Shown: positions 43,895-54,000 of the stretch, one piece after another
How the letters are laid out: every line of letters begins with the position of its first letter
Numbering within the stretch: the stretch's first letter is position 1
Source of the DNA: Nocardia nova
GTDB lineage: Bacteria; Actinomycetota; Actinomycetes; Mycobacteriales; Mycobacteriaceae
Reading direction: 5' to 3'
NCBI RefSeq assembly: GCF_002933465.1
Contig: NZ_PSZE01000008.1
Location: forward strand, 62,001 to 126,000
DNA: 64,000 nt
Position numbers and translations under genes: made by a program
Notes under the pieces: generated by a model
The model's input: only the letters and a program-made list of their open reading frames with translations
The model's database searches: none
Told to the model about the DNA's origin: nothing

Positions 43895-45289
43895 ATGCGT
43901 ATCGCGAACCACGTCGTCGACCTGATCGGAAATACCCCGCTCGTTCGGTTGAACTCGGTGGTGGGCCCGAACTCCGGGGTGGTGGCCGCGAAGATCGAAT
44001 ATCTCAACCCGGGCGGCAGCTCCAAGGACCGCATCGCGGTGAAGATGATCGATGCCGCCGAGGAGCAGGGATTGCTGAAGCCGGGCGGGACCATCGTGGA
44101 ACCGACCTCCGGCAACACCGGGGTGGGGCTGGCCCTGGTCGCCCAGCAGCGCGGTTACAAATGCGTCTTCGTCTGCCCGGACAAGGTCAGCGAGGACAAG
44201 CGCAACGTGTTGCGCGCTTACGGTGCCGAGGTGGTCGTCTGCCCGACCGCGGTGCCGCCGGAGCATCCGGACAGCTACTACAGCGTCTCGGACCGCCTCA
44301 CCCGGGAGATCCCGGGTGCGTGGAAGCCCGACCAGTACTCCAACCCGGGCGGCCCGGCCAGCCACTACGAGACCACCGGTCCCGAGATCTGGCGCGACAC
44401 CGAGGGCACGGTCACCCATTTCGTGGCCGGCGTGGGCACCGGCGGCACCATCACGGGTGCGGGCCGGTATCTGAAAGAGGTATCCGGCGGCAAGGTCAAG
44501 GTCGTCGGCGCCGATCCGGAGGGGTCGGTCTATTCCGGCGGCACCGGCCGGCCGTATCTGGTCGAGGGCGTCGGCGAAGACTTCTGGCCCTCGGCCTACG
44601 ACCCGTCGGTGCCGGACGAGATCATCGCCGTCTCCGACGCCGACAGCTTCGAGATGACCCGCCGCCTCGCGCGCGAGGAGGGGCTGCTGGTGGGCGGTTC
44701 CTGCGGTATGGCGGTGGTCGCGGCGCTGCGGGTGGCCGAGCGTGACCCGGAGGCGGTCGTGGTGGTGCTGCTGCCCGACGGTGGCCGCGGTTACCTGTCG
44801 AAGATCTTCAACGACAACTGGATGAGCTCCTACGGCTTCCTGCAGACCCGGCTCGACGGCAGCACCGCCGAGCCGACGGTCGGCGATGTACTGCGCGGCA
44901 AGTCCGGTGCGCTGCCGGATCTGGTGCACACCCATCCGCAGGAGACGCTGCGCGACGCGATCGAGATCCTGCGCGAATACGGGGTCTCCCAAATGCCGGT
45001 GGTCGGCGCCGAACCGCCGGTGATGGCCGGCGAGGTGGCCGGCAGCGTCACCGAGCGCGATCTGCTGTCGGCGGTGTTCGAGGGCCGGGCGCATCTGACC
45101 GATCCGGTGTCGAAGCATATGAGCCCGTCGTTCCCGCTGATCGGGTCCGGCGAGCCGGTGTCGGCCGCGACCAAGGCGCTGGAGTCCACCGACGCGCTCA
45201 TGGTCGTCGAGGATGGCAAGCCGATCGGTGTCATCACCCGCCATGATCTGCTCGGCTTCCTCAGCGGGTCGGGTCTGCCCACGCACTGA
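43895..45289 (+). CDS. cbs: Cystathionine beta-synthase
   Basis: A 464-residue PLP enzyme joining serine (or activated serine) and homocysteine to form cystathionine, the first step of transsulfuration. PLP lysine K44 is in NPGGSSKDRIA and the phosphate cup is TSGNTG (71-76); GVGTGGTITG and GGSCGMAV follow. The C-terminus carries a pair of CBS domains (SQMPVVGAE, GSVTERDLL, DALMVVEDGKPIGVITRHDLL). ATG at 43895. metB lies about 1.3 kb downstream, so both halves of the transsulfuration route are clustered, as in M. tuberculosis. Confidence 0.95.
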   Translation: MRIANHVVDLIGNTPLVRLNSVVGPNSGVVAAKIEYLNPGGSSKDRIAVKMIDAAEEQGLLKPGGTIVEPTSGNTGVGLALVAQQRGYKCVFVCPDKVSEDKRNVLRAYGAEVVVCPTAVPPEHPDSYYSVSDRLTREIPGAWKPDQYSNPGGPASHYETTGPEIWRDTEGTVTHFVAGVGTGGTITGAGRYLKEVSGGKVKVVGADPEGSVYSGGTGRPYLVEGVGEDFWPSAYDPSVPDEIIAVSDADSFEMTRRLAREEGLLVGGSCGMAVVAALRVAERDPEAVVVVLLPDGGRGYLSKIFNDNWMSSYGFLQTRLDGSTAEPTVGDVLRGKSGALPDLVHTHPQETLRDAIEILREYGVSQMPVVGAEPPVMAGEVAGSVTERDLLSAVFEGRAHLTDPVSKHMSPSFPLIGSGEPVSAATKALESTDALMVVEDGKPIGVITRHDLLGFLSGSGLPTH

Positions 45290-45340
45290 TCCTGTACGGC
45301 CCACCACAGCAGAGTTCGCACAACAGCACAGTTCGCTCCA

Positions 45341-45371
45341 ATCACCCGGCCGCTCACGCGAGCCGGGTGAT
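45341..45371 (+). terminator. Rho-independent-like terminator after cbs
   Basis: A perfect 10-base stem ATCACCCGGC / GCCGGGTGAT with an 11-base loop lies about 50 bases after the cbs stop, followed by CGCGTTTCC. Confidence 0.65.
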
Positions 45372-45910
45372 CGCGTTTCCGCCTGCCCGCGCCGCCGGGG
45401 GCGGATCTGCCGGCCGATTACCGCGTGCCGAGCCCCAACCCTGTCGGCGGGCAACCGATCGATGCCCAAACCCCGAATTGCCCAAACCCTGAATATCGAG
45501 TGCGGCCCGACAGGGGTTACCGAGCGTTATCGATCGTTACCGAACGGTGGCCGAACGCGGAAAAAATCGGACAAAACACCCTCGAAACGCAACGACACGC
45601 GTTATTTTTCTGTGATGCGCAGCACGTTCCCGTGAAGTATGGATCCCCAGGTCAGCGCTATATAGCGGGTCGTCATCGATGCAAAACGCGAGTGGCGGCA
45701 CCTTCTGTTCATTTCAAGTTAAGTTTACGTTCACCTACCGCAATCATCCTGTGACCTCGTTGGTTGTCAGACGCGAGTCTGAGTCAGTAGCCGGATCGTC
45801 ATCCGAAAAAAGCATGCAGCACGCGAGGTGAGTCCCACAGGGGCCCGCCCTGGTCCAGTGCTGCCTGCCGCAGGCCACCGAGGCCGACACACAGTAGGGA
45901 AGAACATCGA
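45372..45910 (+). other. Long intergenic region / probable 5' leader of the SLT-domain gene
   Basis: About 540 bases with no credible gene on either strand. The part from ~45600 to 45800 is markedly A+T-richer than its surroundings and probably holds the promoter. A TGTGA half site occurs at about 45613. I looked for a c-di-AMP (ydaO-type) riboswitch, sometimes found ahead of actinobacterial wall-lytic genes, and could not recognise one. Confidence 0.4.
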
Positions 45911-46543
45911 ATGTCGAAGACCACCACAAGCAGTAGAGCCAAGGCGGTCGCGCGTACCGCCGGATCAGCCACCCTGGCCCTCGCCGCTTTCGCCGCCATC
46001 ACCTCCGCCGGTGGCCACAAGACCGACGATGTGAAGCCGGCCGCGTTGGCATCCACGCTGGTCGCCGCCGCCGAGAAGACCCAGCCCACCGCTGCCGCCG
46101 AGCCCATCGCCGCGGCCGCCCCGGCGCCGGCCGCCCCCGCCGCCGCCATCCCGGCCCCGATGCCGGCTCCCGCGCCCGCCCCCGCGCCGGTTCCGCCGCC
46201 GCCCCCGCCGGCGCCGGTCTACCCGGACAACCTGGACGGGTGGATCCACAACGCCCTCGACATCATGGCCGCGCACGGTATCCCGGGCAGCTACAACGGC
46301 ATCTATCGCAACATCATGCGGGAGTCCTCGGGTAACACCCAGGCCATCAACCTGTACGACTCCAACGCCGCCATGGGCATCCCGTCCAAGGGTCTGCTGC
46401 AGGTCATCGACCCGACCTTCGCGGCCTACCACGTCGACGGCACCTCCTGGGACATCTGGGATCCGGTCGCCAACATCGTGGCCGCCTGCAACTACGCAGC
46501 GCACCGCTACGGCTCGATGGACAACGTCAACTCGGCGTACTGA
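45911..46543 (+). CDS. Secreted lytic transglycosylase (SLT domain), Ala/Pro-rich
   Basis: A 210-residue protein with an N-terminal signal region (RTAGSATLALAAFAAITSAGG), a long Ala/Pro linker (residues ~55-100) and a C-terminal goose-lysozyme-like SLT domain. The domain runs from IYRNIMRESSGNTQAINLYDSN, with the catalytic Glu in MRES, through SKGLLQVIDPTF to CNYAAHRYG. It should cut peptidoglycan outside the membrane, like small Nocardia and mycobacterial transglycosylases related to resuscitation factors. ATG at 45911 follows GGGAAG. Long leader upstream suggests post-transcriptional control. Confidence 0.88.
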   Translation: MSKTTTSSRAKAVARTAGSATLALAAFAAITSAGGHKTDDVKPAALASTLVAAAEKTQPTAAAEPIAAAAPAPAAPAAAIPAPMPAPAPAPAPVPPPPPPAPVYPDNLDGWIHNALDIMAAHGIPGSYNGIYRNIMRESSGNTQAINLYDSNAAMGIPSKGLLQVIDPTFAAYHVDGTSWDIWDPVANIVAACNYAAHRYGSMDNVNSAY

Positions 46544-46647
46544 GCCGGGGCGATCGGTCCCGGGCGGGCATGACCCCGCTCACATCGATCCAGGGCCGGG
46601 GGTTCCCGGCTCGAGCGTCGCGACGGCGCGGATCTAGGCTGGTCGGC

Positions 46648-47796
46648 ATGACCGACGATCAGCTGGGGTTCTCCACACGAGCCGTGCATGCCGGGTTCGA
46701 TCCCGACCCGCAGACCGGTGCGGTGAATGTGCCGATCTATGCGAGCTCGACCTTCGCCCAGGACGGCGTGGGCGGGCTGCGTGGCGGCTACGAGTACGCC
46801 CGCACCGGTAACCCGACCCGCGCCGCGCTGGAAGCGAATCTGGCCGCGCTGGAATCCGGGAGTTACGGGCGGGCATTCTCCTCGGGGATGGCGGCCACCG
46901 ACTGTGTGCTGCGGGCGTCGCTGCGCCCGGGGGATCACCTGGTGATTCCGAACGACGCCTACGGCGGGACGTTCCGGCTCATCGACAAGGTGTTCACGCA
47001 GTGGGGTATCGAATACTCCGTGGCCCCGGTGTCGGATCCGGACGCCGTCGCACACGCGTTGCGTCCCAACACCAAACTGGTGTGGCTGGAGACGCCGACC
47101 AATCCGCTGCTCAATGTCGGCGACATCTCGGCACTGGCCGACGTCGCCCACGGCGGCGGGGCGAAACTGGTGGTGGACAACACCTTCGCCTCGCCGTACC
47201 TGCAGCAGCCGCTGCTGCTCGGCGCGGATATCGTGCTGCATTCGACCACCAAATATCTGGGCGGTCATTCCGATGTGGTCGGCGGTGCACTGATCACGAA
47301 CGACGCCGAACTCGACGCCGCCTTCGCCTTCCTGCAGAACGGCGCCGGCGCGGTCCCGGGGCCCACCGACGCCTTCCTCACCATGCGCGGCATCAAAACC
47401 CTTGCGCTGCGGATGGATCGGCATTGCGACAACGCGGAGACCCTCGCCGGATTCCTCGCCGAGCACTCGTCCATTTCGGAGGTGATCTACCCCGGCCTGC
47501 CGGAACATCCCGGAAATCCGGTGGCGCAGAAGCAGATGCGCCGTTTCGGCGGCATGATCTCGGTACGGCTGCGCGGCGGCAAGCAGGCCGCGCACGACTT
47601 CTGCGCGCGGACGAAGATCTTCACCCTCGCCGAATCGCTCGGTGGAGTGGAATCGCTGATCGAACACCCCGGTGCGATGACCCACGCTTCGACCGAGGGC
47701 TCCGAACTGGAGGTGCCCGCGGATCTGGTGCGACTGTCGGTCGGCATCGAGGACATCGGCGATCTGCTCGCCGATGTGGAGCGGGCGCTGGGCTGA
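46648..47796 (+). CDS. metB: Cystathionine gamma-synthase
   Basis: A 382-residue Cys/Met-metabolism PLP enzyme, joining an O-acylhomoserine and cysteine to form cystathionine (or cleaving it). PLP lysine K202 is in LHSTTKYLGGHSDVVGG; other conserved parts are ARTGNPTRAALE, SSGMAATD and AESLGGVESLIEHP. ATG at 46648. The position between cbs and greA matches Rv1079. A strong hairpin terminator follows directly. Confidence 0.95.
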   Translation: MTDDQLGFSTRAVHAGFDPDPQTGAVNVPIYASSTFAQDGVGGLRGGYEYARTGNPTRAALEANLAALESGSYGRAFSSGMAATDCVLRASLRPGDHLVIPNDAYGGTFRLIDKVFTQWGIEYSVAPVSDPDAVAHALRPNTKLVWLETPTNPLLNVGDISALADVAHGGGAKLVVDNTFASPYLQQPLLLGADIVLHSTTKYLGGHSDVVGGALITNDAELDAAFAFLQNGAGAVPGPTDAFLTMRGIKTLALRMDRHCDNAETLAGFLAEHSSISEVIYPGLPEHPGNPVAQKQMRRFGGMISVRLRGGKQAAHDFCARTKIFTLAESLGGVESLIEHPGAMTHASTEGSELEVPADLVRLSVGIEDIGDLLADVERALG

Positions 47797-47808
47797 GCAG
47801 CAAAAACA

Positions 47809-47844
47809 ACGAACGGCCGCACCGGAATCGGTGCGGCCGTTCGT
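47809..47844. terminator. Strong hairpin terminator between convergent metB and greA
   Basis: A perfect 15-base stem ACGAACGGCCGCACC / GGTGCGGCCGTTCGT with a 6-base loop, preceded by an A-rich CAAAAACA stretch that would serve as the T-run for the minus-strand gene. Confidence 0.85.
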
Positions 47845-47987
47845 GTCGGTAGAGCTATGTCAGATGGTCGTATGTCAGATGGTCGGCCGGGCTGCTGCCG
47901 ACCCGGCCGAATCTGCCGAGGAGCGCGCGCAGCGCAGCCGCGGTGGTATCCCCGCCGCTGCTCGCGTGCATCGACGACACCTTCCCG

Positions 47988-48482
47988 TCAGCTGTGGTAC
48001 GGCTCCGCGCTGACCAGGGTCACCTTCATCATGTTGCCGTTGGGCAGGCGGTATTCGCGCGTCTCGCCGACCTTCGCGTCGATCAGGGCGCCGCCGAGCG
48101 GGGAGCTCGGCGAGTAGGTCTCCAGGTCCGATCGGCCCAGGCCCTCTTCGCGGGTCGCGATCAGGAAGGTCTCGGTATCGGTTTCGTCGCCGTCGTAGTA
48201 GACCTTGACCACCGAGCCCGGCAGCGCCACACCGGATTTGGTCGGCGCGACGCCGACCTTGGCGTTGTTCAGCAGCTCCTGCAGCTGACGGATGCGGGCC
48301 TCCTGCTGACCCTGCTCCTCGCGCGCGGCGTGGTAGCCGCCGTTCTCCTTCAGGTCGCCTTCTTCGCGGCGTTCGTTGATCTCAGCCGCGATGACCGGAC
48401 GGTTGGCAATGAGCGCGTCGAGTTCGCTCTTGAGCCTCTCATGCGACTCCGGTGTGAGCCAGGTCACTTGCGTCTCAGTCAT
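47988..48482 (-). CDS. greA: Transcription elongation factor GreA
   Basis: A 164-residue GreA: N-terminal coiled coil ([39 protein letters not shown] region, with the acidic tip residues D and E for transcript cleavage) and a C-terminal FKBP-like domain ending in [11 protein letters not shown] and [11 protein letters not shown] at 48482 has GGGAG at good spacing; the GTG three codons earlier does not. It frees backtracked RNA polymerase. Between metB and the DUF4307 gene, as in M. tuberculosis. Confidence 0.96.
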   Translation of the reverse strand: MTETQVTWLTPESHERLKSELDALIANRPVIAAEINERREEGDLKENGGYHAAREEQGQQEARIRQLQELLNNAKVGVAPTKSGVALPGSVVKVYYDGDETDTETFLIATREEGLGRSDLETYSPSSPLGGALIDAKVGETREYRLPNGNMMKVTLVSAEPYHS

Positions 48483-48671
48483 CTCGATCACTCCCTAGTA
48501 GTTGTTCCCGGCGTGCCGGGGTCCGTAATACCCGTCGCGCGTGCGCAAGCACGTGTCCGCGCACAGCAACAGTCGACGGCTAGAGCGATCCGGGGGATGT
48601 TCCTCGAACCCCGACGGTGTCGCGGGCATTGTGTGCCCGGGAACCGGCAGCGCTGGCCGTCAATGCAGCAA

Positions 48672-48701
48672 ACACGGCTCCGAGCGTTCGGAACCGTGTT
48701 C
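48672..48701 (-). terminator. Hairpin terminator downstream of the DUF4307 gene
   Basis: Arms AACACGGCTCCGA and TCGGAACCGTGTT pair over 13 positions with one mismatch and a 4-base loop; in the minus direction a T-rich stretch follows. It ends the DUF4307 transcript before the greA promoter. Confidence 0.65.
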
Positions 48702-48757
48702 GCGCCATTCTAGCACGAATTGGATATGTGCAGGTAGAAGGCTTGAATGCGGGGGTG

Positions 48758-49255
48758 TCAGCCGGCCTTCAGGTAGGCCGGTACCTGATCGCTGCACCCG
48801 TAGATATTGCCGTTGGCGGGCCGGGCGGTGGTCCGCACCGTGGTGGTGAGTTCGACGGTTCCGCTGTCGGAGCCGGGGATCAGCACCTCGCGGCGGCCGA
48901 TCTCGCTGGCCTCGGTGTCCATGCCCCGGACCAGGCACACCACCGGCTGCTCCGGATGCTTGCGGGTCACCTTGAAATGCACGGTCAGCGTGGAATCGTC
49001 GACGACGTCGTAGCCGAGTTGGTCGGGCTCGATATCCTGGGGACCGTACTGCCGATAACCCACGTAGGCGACGACCAGCCCGAGTATCACCACCACGATG
49101 CCGAGCGCGATCGGAACCCAGCGGCGGTTGCGTGCGGGACCGGTTCCGTAACGATTCGACACTCGATCGTTGCTCACTCCCGTCGCCCCGGTGGCGGCGT
49201 CGGCGGTGCGCCCGTCCGGATCGGTCCGGTCGGACTGCGATGCCGCCTCGCTCAT
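48758..49255 (-). CDS. DUF4307 membrane protein (Rv1081c-like)
   Basis: A 165-residue protein: a polar N-terminus of ~45 residues, one membrane helix (VPIALGIVVVILGLVVAYVGY, 47-67) and an extracytoplasmic beta domain (LTVHFKVTRKHPEQPVVCLVRG, VELTTTVRTTARP, IYGCSDQVPAYL) with two cysteines likely disulfide-bonded. This is the DUF4307 layout. ATG at 49255. It is divergent from mca, and the same pair occurs in mycobacteria. Function unknown. Confidence 0.88.
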   Translation of the reverse strand: MSEAASQSDRTDPDGRTADAATGATGVSNDRVSNRYGTGPARNRRWVPIALGIVVVILGLVVAYVGYRQYGPQDIEPDQLGYDVVDDSTLTVHFKVTRKHPEQPVVCLVRGMDTEASEIGRREVLIPGSDSGTVELTTTVRTTARPANGNIYGCSDQVPAYLKAG

Positions 49256-49406
49256 GGTGTGGTTGCTCCCGTGGTCGATCAGGGGGTAGGTCGGAACAAA
49301 AGACCGTCGGATGGAACTATAGGGAATGCAGTTCGGACACCCGCGTGCCGCTCGGGCACGGCGGACGGCTATGAGGTGAAACGGTGAGCAACGAGGTGAA
49401 CGAGAA

Positions 49407-50357
49407 GTGAGCGGCAGCTTCGATCGGCCGCTGCGCCTCATGGCGGTGCACGCCCACCCCGACGACGAGTCGAGCAAGGGCGCCGCCACCACCGCAAAAT
49501 ACGCCGCGGAGGGTGACGATGTGCTGGTCGTGAGCCTGACCGGAGGTGAGCGCGGCTCGATCCTCAATCCGGCGATGGATGTGCCGGGAATTCTCGACCG
49601 CATCGACGATGTCCGCCGCGAGGAGATGGCGGCCGCGGCGAAGGCCCTGGGCGTCCAGCACCGTTGGCTCGGATTCGTGGATTCCGGCCTGCCTGAAGGA
49701 GATCCGCTGCCCCCGCTGCCCGAGGGCAGTTTCGCGCTGGTGCCGCTCGAGGAGGCCACCGAGGCCCTGGTGCGGGTGGTGCGCGAATTCAGGCCGCACG
49801 TGATGACCACCTACGACGAGAACGGTGGCTATCCGCATCCGGACCACATCATGTGCCACAAGGTGTCGATGGCGGCCTTCGAGGCGGCCGGCGACCCCGA
49901 GCGCTTCCCCGACGCGGGCGAACCGTGGACCCCGCTCAAGCTCTACTACAACCACGGTTTCAGCCTGCAGCGGCTGGAGACCTTCGCCGACGAGTACGAC
50001 CGGATCGGTGAGCCGTTCCCGATGCGCGACTGGATGGAACGCATCCGCAAGGCCGCCCAGGAACACGGCGATGTGATGTCGCGGGTGACCACGCAGATCG
50101 ACTGCGGCAAGTACTTCCCGCAGCGTGACGAGGCGCTGCGCGCGCACGCCACGCAGATCGACCCCAACGGCATGTTCTTCGCGATCCCGCTGGAGATGCA
50201 GCAGCGGCTGTGGCCCACGGAGGAATTCGAACTGGCCAAGACCCGGGTGCGCACCGCGATTCCGGAGACCGACCTGTTCGCCGGCATCCGGGACGCCGAC
50301 GATACGGACGCCGACGAAATGGTCGCCGACCGGGCTGTCGAGGGCACGGTTCGATGA
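49407..50357 (+). CDS. mca: Mycothiol S-conjugate amidase
   Basis: A 316-residue zinc amidase of the MshB/Mca (LmbE-like) family. Mca cleaves mycothiol conjugates of drugs and electrophiles, releasing mercapturic acids for export. The metal site is in [13 protein letters not shown] (H17, D20) and [11 protein letters not shown] (H144, D146, H147); [10 protein letters not shown] and [13 protein letters not shown] are typical of Mca. GTG at 49407 starts the family sequence. Presence of Mca implies mycothiol and confirms an actinomycete. The stop overlaps the following membrane-protein gene (ATGA). Confidence 0.95.
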   Translation: MSGSFDRPLRLMAVHAHPDDESSKGAATTAKYAAEGDDVLVVSLTGGERGSILNPAMDVPGILDRIDDVRREEMAAAAKALGVQHRWLGFVDSGLPEGDPLPPLPEGSFALVPLEEATEALVRVVREFRPHVMTTYDENGGYPHPDHIMCHKVSMAAFEAAGDPERFPDAGEPWTPLKLYYNHGFSLQRLETFADEYDRIGEPFPMRDWMERIRKAAQEHGDVMSRVTTQIDCGKYFPQRDEALRAHATQIDPNGMFFAIPLEMQQRLWPTEEFELAKTRVRTAIPETDLFAGIRDADDTDADEMVADRAVEGTVR

Positions 50358-50719
50358 TGTCGACGTTGTTCGCGCACACCGCGCTGCTGGCTCAGAACAC
50401 CACCACGAACCCGACCGGCCCGGAGTTCGGCAAGGCGTCGCCGCTGGGTCTGGTGATCATTCTCGTGCTGCTGGTCGGCACGGTGCTGTTGATCCGCTCG
50501 ATGAACAAGCACATCAAGAAGCTGCCCGCCGATTTCTCCCGCGAACATCCCGAACCGGACCAGGAAGCCGACGAGGGCACCGAACACGGTGTCGCCGGCG
50601 ATGGTGGCGATGCGGCGGGCGGCGATCGGGCGGAGCAACAGCGCGACGGCGCCGCCAACGGATCCGGCGGCGATTCGGGTCCGTCCGCCCCTCCGCCGGC
50701 CTCCGGTAAGGGCTCCTGA
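50354..50719 (+). CDS. Small single-span membrane protein downstream of mca (Rv1083-like)
   Basis: A 121-residue protein with one membrane helix ([20 protein letters not shown]), then [11 protein letters not shown], the conserved short motif of the mca-linked family, and a long acidic/glycine-rich disordered tail. Two ATG codons at 50354 and 50357 are possible; the first overlaps the mca stop. Gene order mca then this protein is the same in mycobacteria. Function unknown. Confidence 0.85.
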   Translation: MMSTLFAHTALLAQNTTTNPTGPEFGKASPLGLVIILVLLVGTVLLIRSMNKHIKKLPADFSREHPEPDQEADEGTEHGVAGDGGDAAGGDRAEQQRDGAANGSGGDSGPSAPPPASGKGS

Positions 50720-50767
50720 GATCCGCTGATTCGCCGCGCCGTCGCCGATTCGCCGCCCAATCGCAAT

Positions 50768-50789
50768 CCGAGGCCGGCGACGGCCTCGG
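50768..50789 (+). terminator. Hairpin terminator after the mca operon
   Basis: A perfect 8-base stem CCGAGGCC / GGCCTCGG with a 6-base loop lies about 50 bases after the stop. A second small hairpin (CCGGGTC-GTAA-GACCCGG, 50831-50848) follows. Confidence 0.5.
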
Positions 50790-51044
50790 GCGGCGACGTC
50801 GATTGATGCTCTGATCTGCTTCGATGTTGCCCGGGTCGTAAGACCCGGCGGTCGCTCGCGCATGTCGCGATACCGCGCTTCGGCGGGAATCGGCCGGACG
50901 ACTCCTATGGGATCCCACACGATACGTGCGGGTAACCCCTGCATGGCGTAAACATTCGTGGAATAAAGGTGCACACTTCGCGGAGCCGCGATACCTCGAA
51001 TTCTGCCCATGCACCGGGCCTACGCTGTGGAAAGGAGTCGGCGA
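50790..51044 (+). other. Upstream region of the fused carboxylase gene
   Basis: Holds the small hairpin at 50831-50848 and probably the carboxylase promoter. An A+T-richer patch (GGCGTAAACATTCGTGGAAT) at about 50947 is a plausible promoter area. No small gene is evident. Confidence 0.4.
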
Positions 51045-54000
51045 GTGTTCAGCCGCATCGCCATCGTGAACCGGGGTGAGGCCGCAATGCGCCTCATCCA
51101 CGCCGTCCGAGATTTGGCCGCGGCGACCGCGCGACAGATCGAAACCGTCGCTCTGTACACCGATGTCGACCGGAACGCGACGTTCGTGCGCGAGGCCGAT
51201 ATCGCCTACGACCTCGGTCCGGCCTCCGCCCGCCCCTACCTGGACCTGAAGGCGCTGGAGAAGGCGCTGGTGGCGACCAAGGCCGACGCCGCCTGGGTCG
51301 GCTGGGGTTTCGTCGCCGAGGATCCCGCTTTCGCGGAACTGTGCGAACACATCGGTATCACGTTCATCGGTCCGAGCCCGGACGCCATGCGCAAACTCGG
51401 CGACAAGATCGGCGCGAAGCTGATCGCCGAAGAGGTCGGGGTTCCGGTGGCGCCCTGGAGCCGCGGTGCGGTCGAGACGCTGGACGCCGCCATCGCGGCC
51501 GCCAAGGACATCGGCTATCCGCTGATGCTGAAGGCCACTGCCGGTGGTGGTGGTCGCGGTATCCGCGTCATCACCAACGAAGCCGAACTGGTCGACGCCT
51601 ACGAGCGCACCAGCCAGGAAGCGGCTCGCGCGTTCGGTAGCGGTGTCGTCTTCTTGGAGCGGCTGGTCACCGGCGCTCGCCACGTCGAGGTCCAGGTGAT
51701 CGCCGACGGTCAGGGCACCGCGTGGGCGCTGGGCGTGCGCGACTGCTCGGTGCAGCGGCGCAATCAGAAGGTCATCGAGGAGTCCGCCTCGCCGGTGCTG
51801 CGGCCCGAGCAGGTCGCCGATCTGAAGGCCTCGGCCGAGCGGCTCGCGGTGGCGGTCGGTTACCGCGGCGCGGCGACCGTCGAATTCCTTTACCACCCCG
51901 GCGACGAGTTGTTCGCCTTCCTGGAGGTCAACACCCGCCTGCAGGTCGAGCACCCGATCACCGAGTACACCACCGGGTTCGACCTGGTCCGCGCGCAGTT
52001 GCACGTGGCCTCCGGCGGACGGCTCGAGGGTGAGCCGCCGGCCGAACGCGGGCACGCCATCGAGGCCCGCCTCAACGCCGAGGACCCCGATCGCGACTTC
52101 GCTCCGGCGCCGGGCCGCATCGCCCTGCTGGATCTGCCGGCCGGTCCGGGCATCCGCGTCGACACCGGTGTCAGCGCGGGCGACACCATCCCCGCCGACT
52201 TCGACTCGATGATCGCCAAGATCATCGCCTACGGCCGCGATCGGGAAGAGGCCCTGGGCCGGCTGCGCCGCGCGGTCGGCGAGACCCGCGTGATCATCGA
52301 GGGCGGCGCGACCAACAAGAGTTTCGTCCTGGACCTGCTCGACCAGCCCGAGGTCATCGACGCCAGCGCCGACACCGGCTGGATCGATCGGGTGCGTGGC
52401 GAGGGCCGGCTGGTGGCCCAGCGGCACACCGCGGTCGCCCTGGCCGCTGCCGCCATCGACGCCTACGAGGAAGAAGAGCGGGCCGAGCGGCATCGGCTGC
52501 TGTCCACCGCCGCTGGTGGCCGTCCGCAGGTGCAGCACGAGAGCGGCCGTCCGCTGGATCTGAAGCTGCGTGGCGCGAGCTACCGCCTGCGGGTCGCGCG
52601 GGTCGGCGCGCACCGATTCCGGATCGGCATCGAGGCTGCCGGCGAGATCGCCACCGCCGACGTCGATCTGGAGCGCTTCGACCGCCACACCGGTCAGATC
52701 GTGGTCAACGGCACTCGGTATCGGCTGGTCACCGGCACGCACGGCCCTACCCACGTGGTGGATGTCGACGGCGTGACGCATCGGGTGAGCCGTGACGAAG
52801 GCGGTGTCGTGCGCTCGCCCGCGCCCGCGCTGGTCGTCGCCAAGCCGCTCGAGGTCGGCGACGAGGTCGAGGCGGGTGCGCCCGTCCTGGTTCTCGAGTC
52901 GATGAAGATGGAGACCGTGCTGCGGTCGCCGTTCAAGGCGCGCGTCAAGGAATGCAGCGTCTCGGTCGGCTCGCAGGTCGAGGCCGGTGCGCCGCTGCTG
53001 CGCCTGGAACCGATCGCCGACGACGATCAGGCCGACGAGGCCGCCGCCGCGGTCGAGTCGGTCGAACTGGACCTGCCCGCCGCGCCCACCGAGGTGCTGG
53101 CCCACGAGCGCACCGCGCGCGGCCAGGAGGATCTGCGCGGGCTGCTGCTCGGTTTCGACGTCGACCCGCACGACGGCGGCCGTGTCCTGGCGGACTACCT
53201 GGCCGCGCGCCGCGCGGCGATCGCGGACAACCGCCGCCCGCTCGGCGAGGAACTGGAACTGATCGAGGTCTTCACCGATCTCGCCGAGCTGAGCCAGTTC
53301 TGGGGTGAGGACGCCGGCCACGGCCACGTCCACAGCGCCCGCGAATATTTCCACACCTATCTGCAGAGCCTCGACGTCGAGCGGGCCGGATTGCCGGAGT
53401 CCTACCGGGCCAAGTTGTCGAAGGCGCTCGCGCACTACGGCGTCACCGATCTGGAACGCACCCCGGAACTCGAGGCCGCGGTCTTCCGGATCTTCCTCGC
53501 GCAGCAGCGCCCGTCCGACACGGTCACCGTCGTCACCACGCTGCTGCGCGAATGGCTGGGCGAGCCGGTGCCGGATCGGGTGCTGCAGGAACCGGTGGGC
53601 CTGGCGCTGGAGCGGCTGGTGGCCGCGACCCAGGTGCGCTTCCCGGTGATCGCCGATATCACCCGGGGTGTGGTCTACGCCTGGTACGGCCAGCCGCTGC
53701 TGCGCCGCAACCGCGCCCGCGTGTACACCACGGTCCGCAAGCATCTGAGCCATCTGGACGCGCATCCGGATGCCGCCGACCGCGCCGATCGCATCGCCGA
53801 GATGGTGCGCAGCACCGAGCCGCTGGTTCGGCTGCTGGCCCAGCGGCTGGTGCGGGGCAACCCCGACAACACCGTCATGCTCGAGGTGCTGACCCGGCGG
53901 TACTACGGCAACAAGGGCCTGACCGACGTCCGCACCCAGGAAGTGGACGGCTGCACCTTCGTGGTCGCCGAACGCCGCGGTGTGAATCTGGTCTCCGCGG

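Noticed and set aside
45372..45910. Possible c-di-AMP riboswitch ahead of the SLT-domain gene
   Set aside because: No recognisable conserved core or paired stems could be identified by eye; a covariance-model search would be needed to support it.
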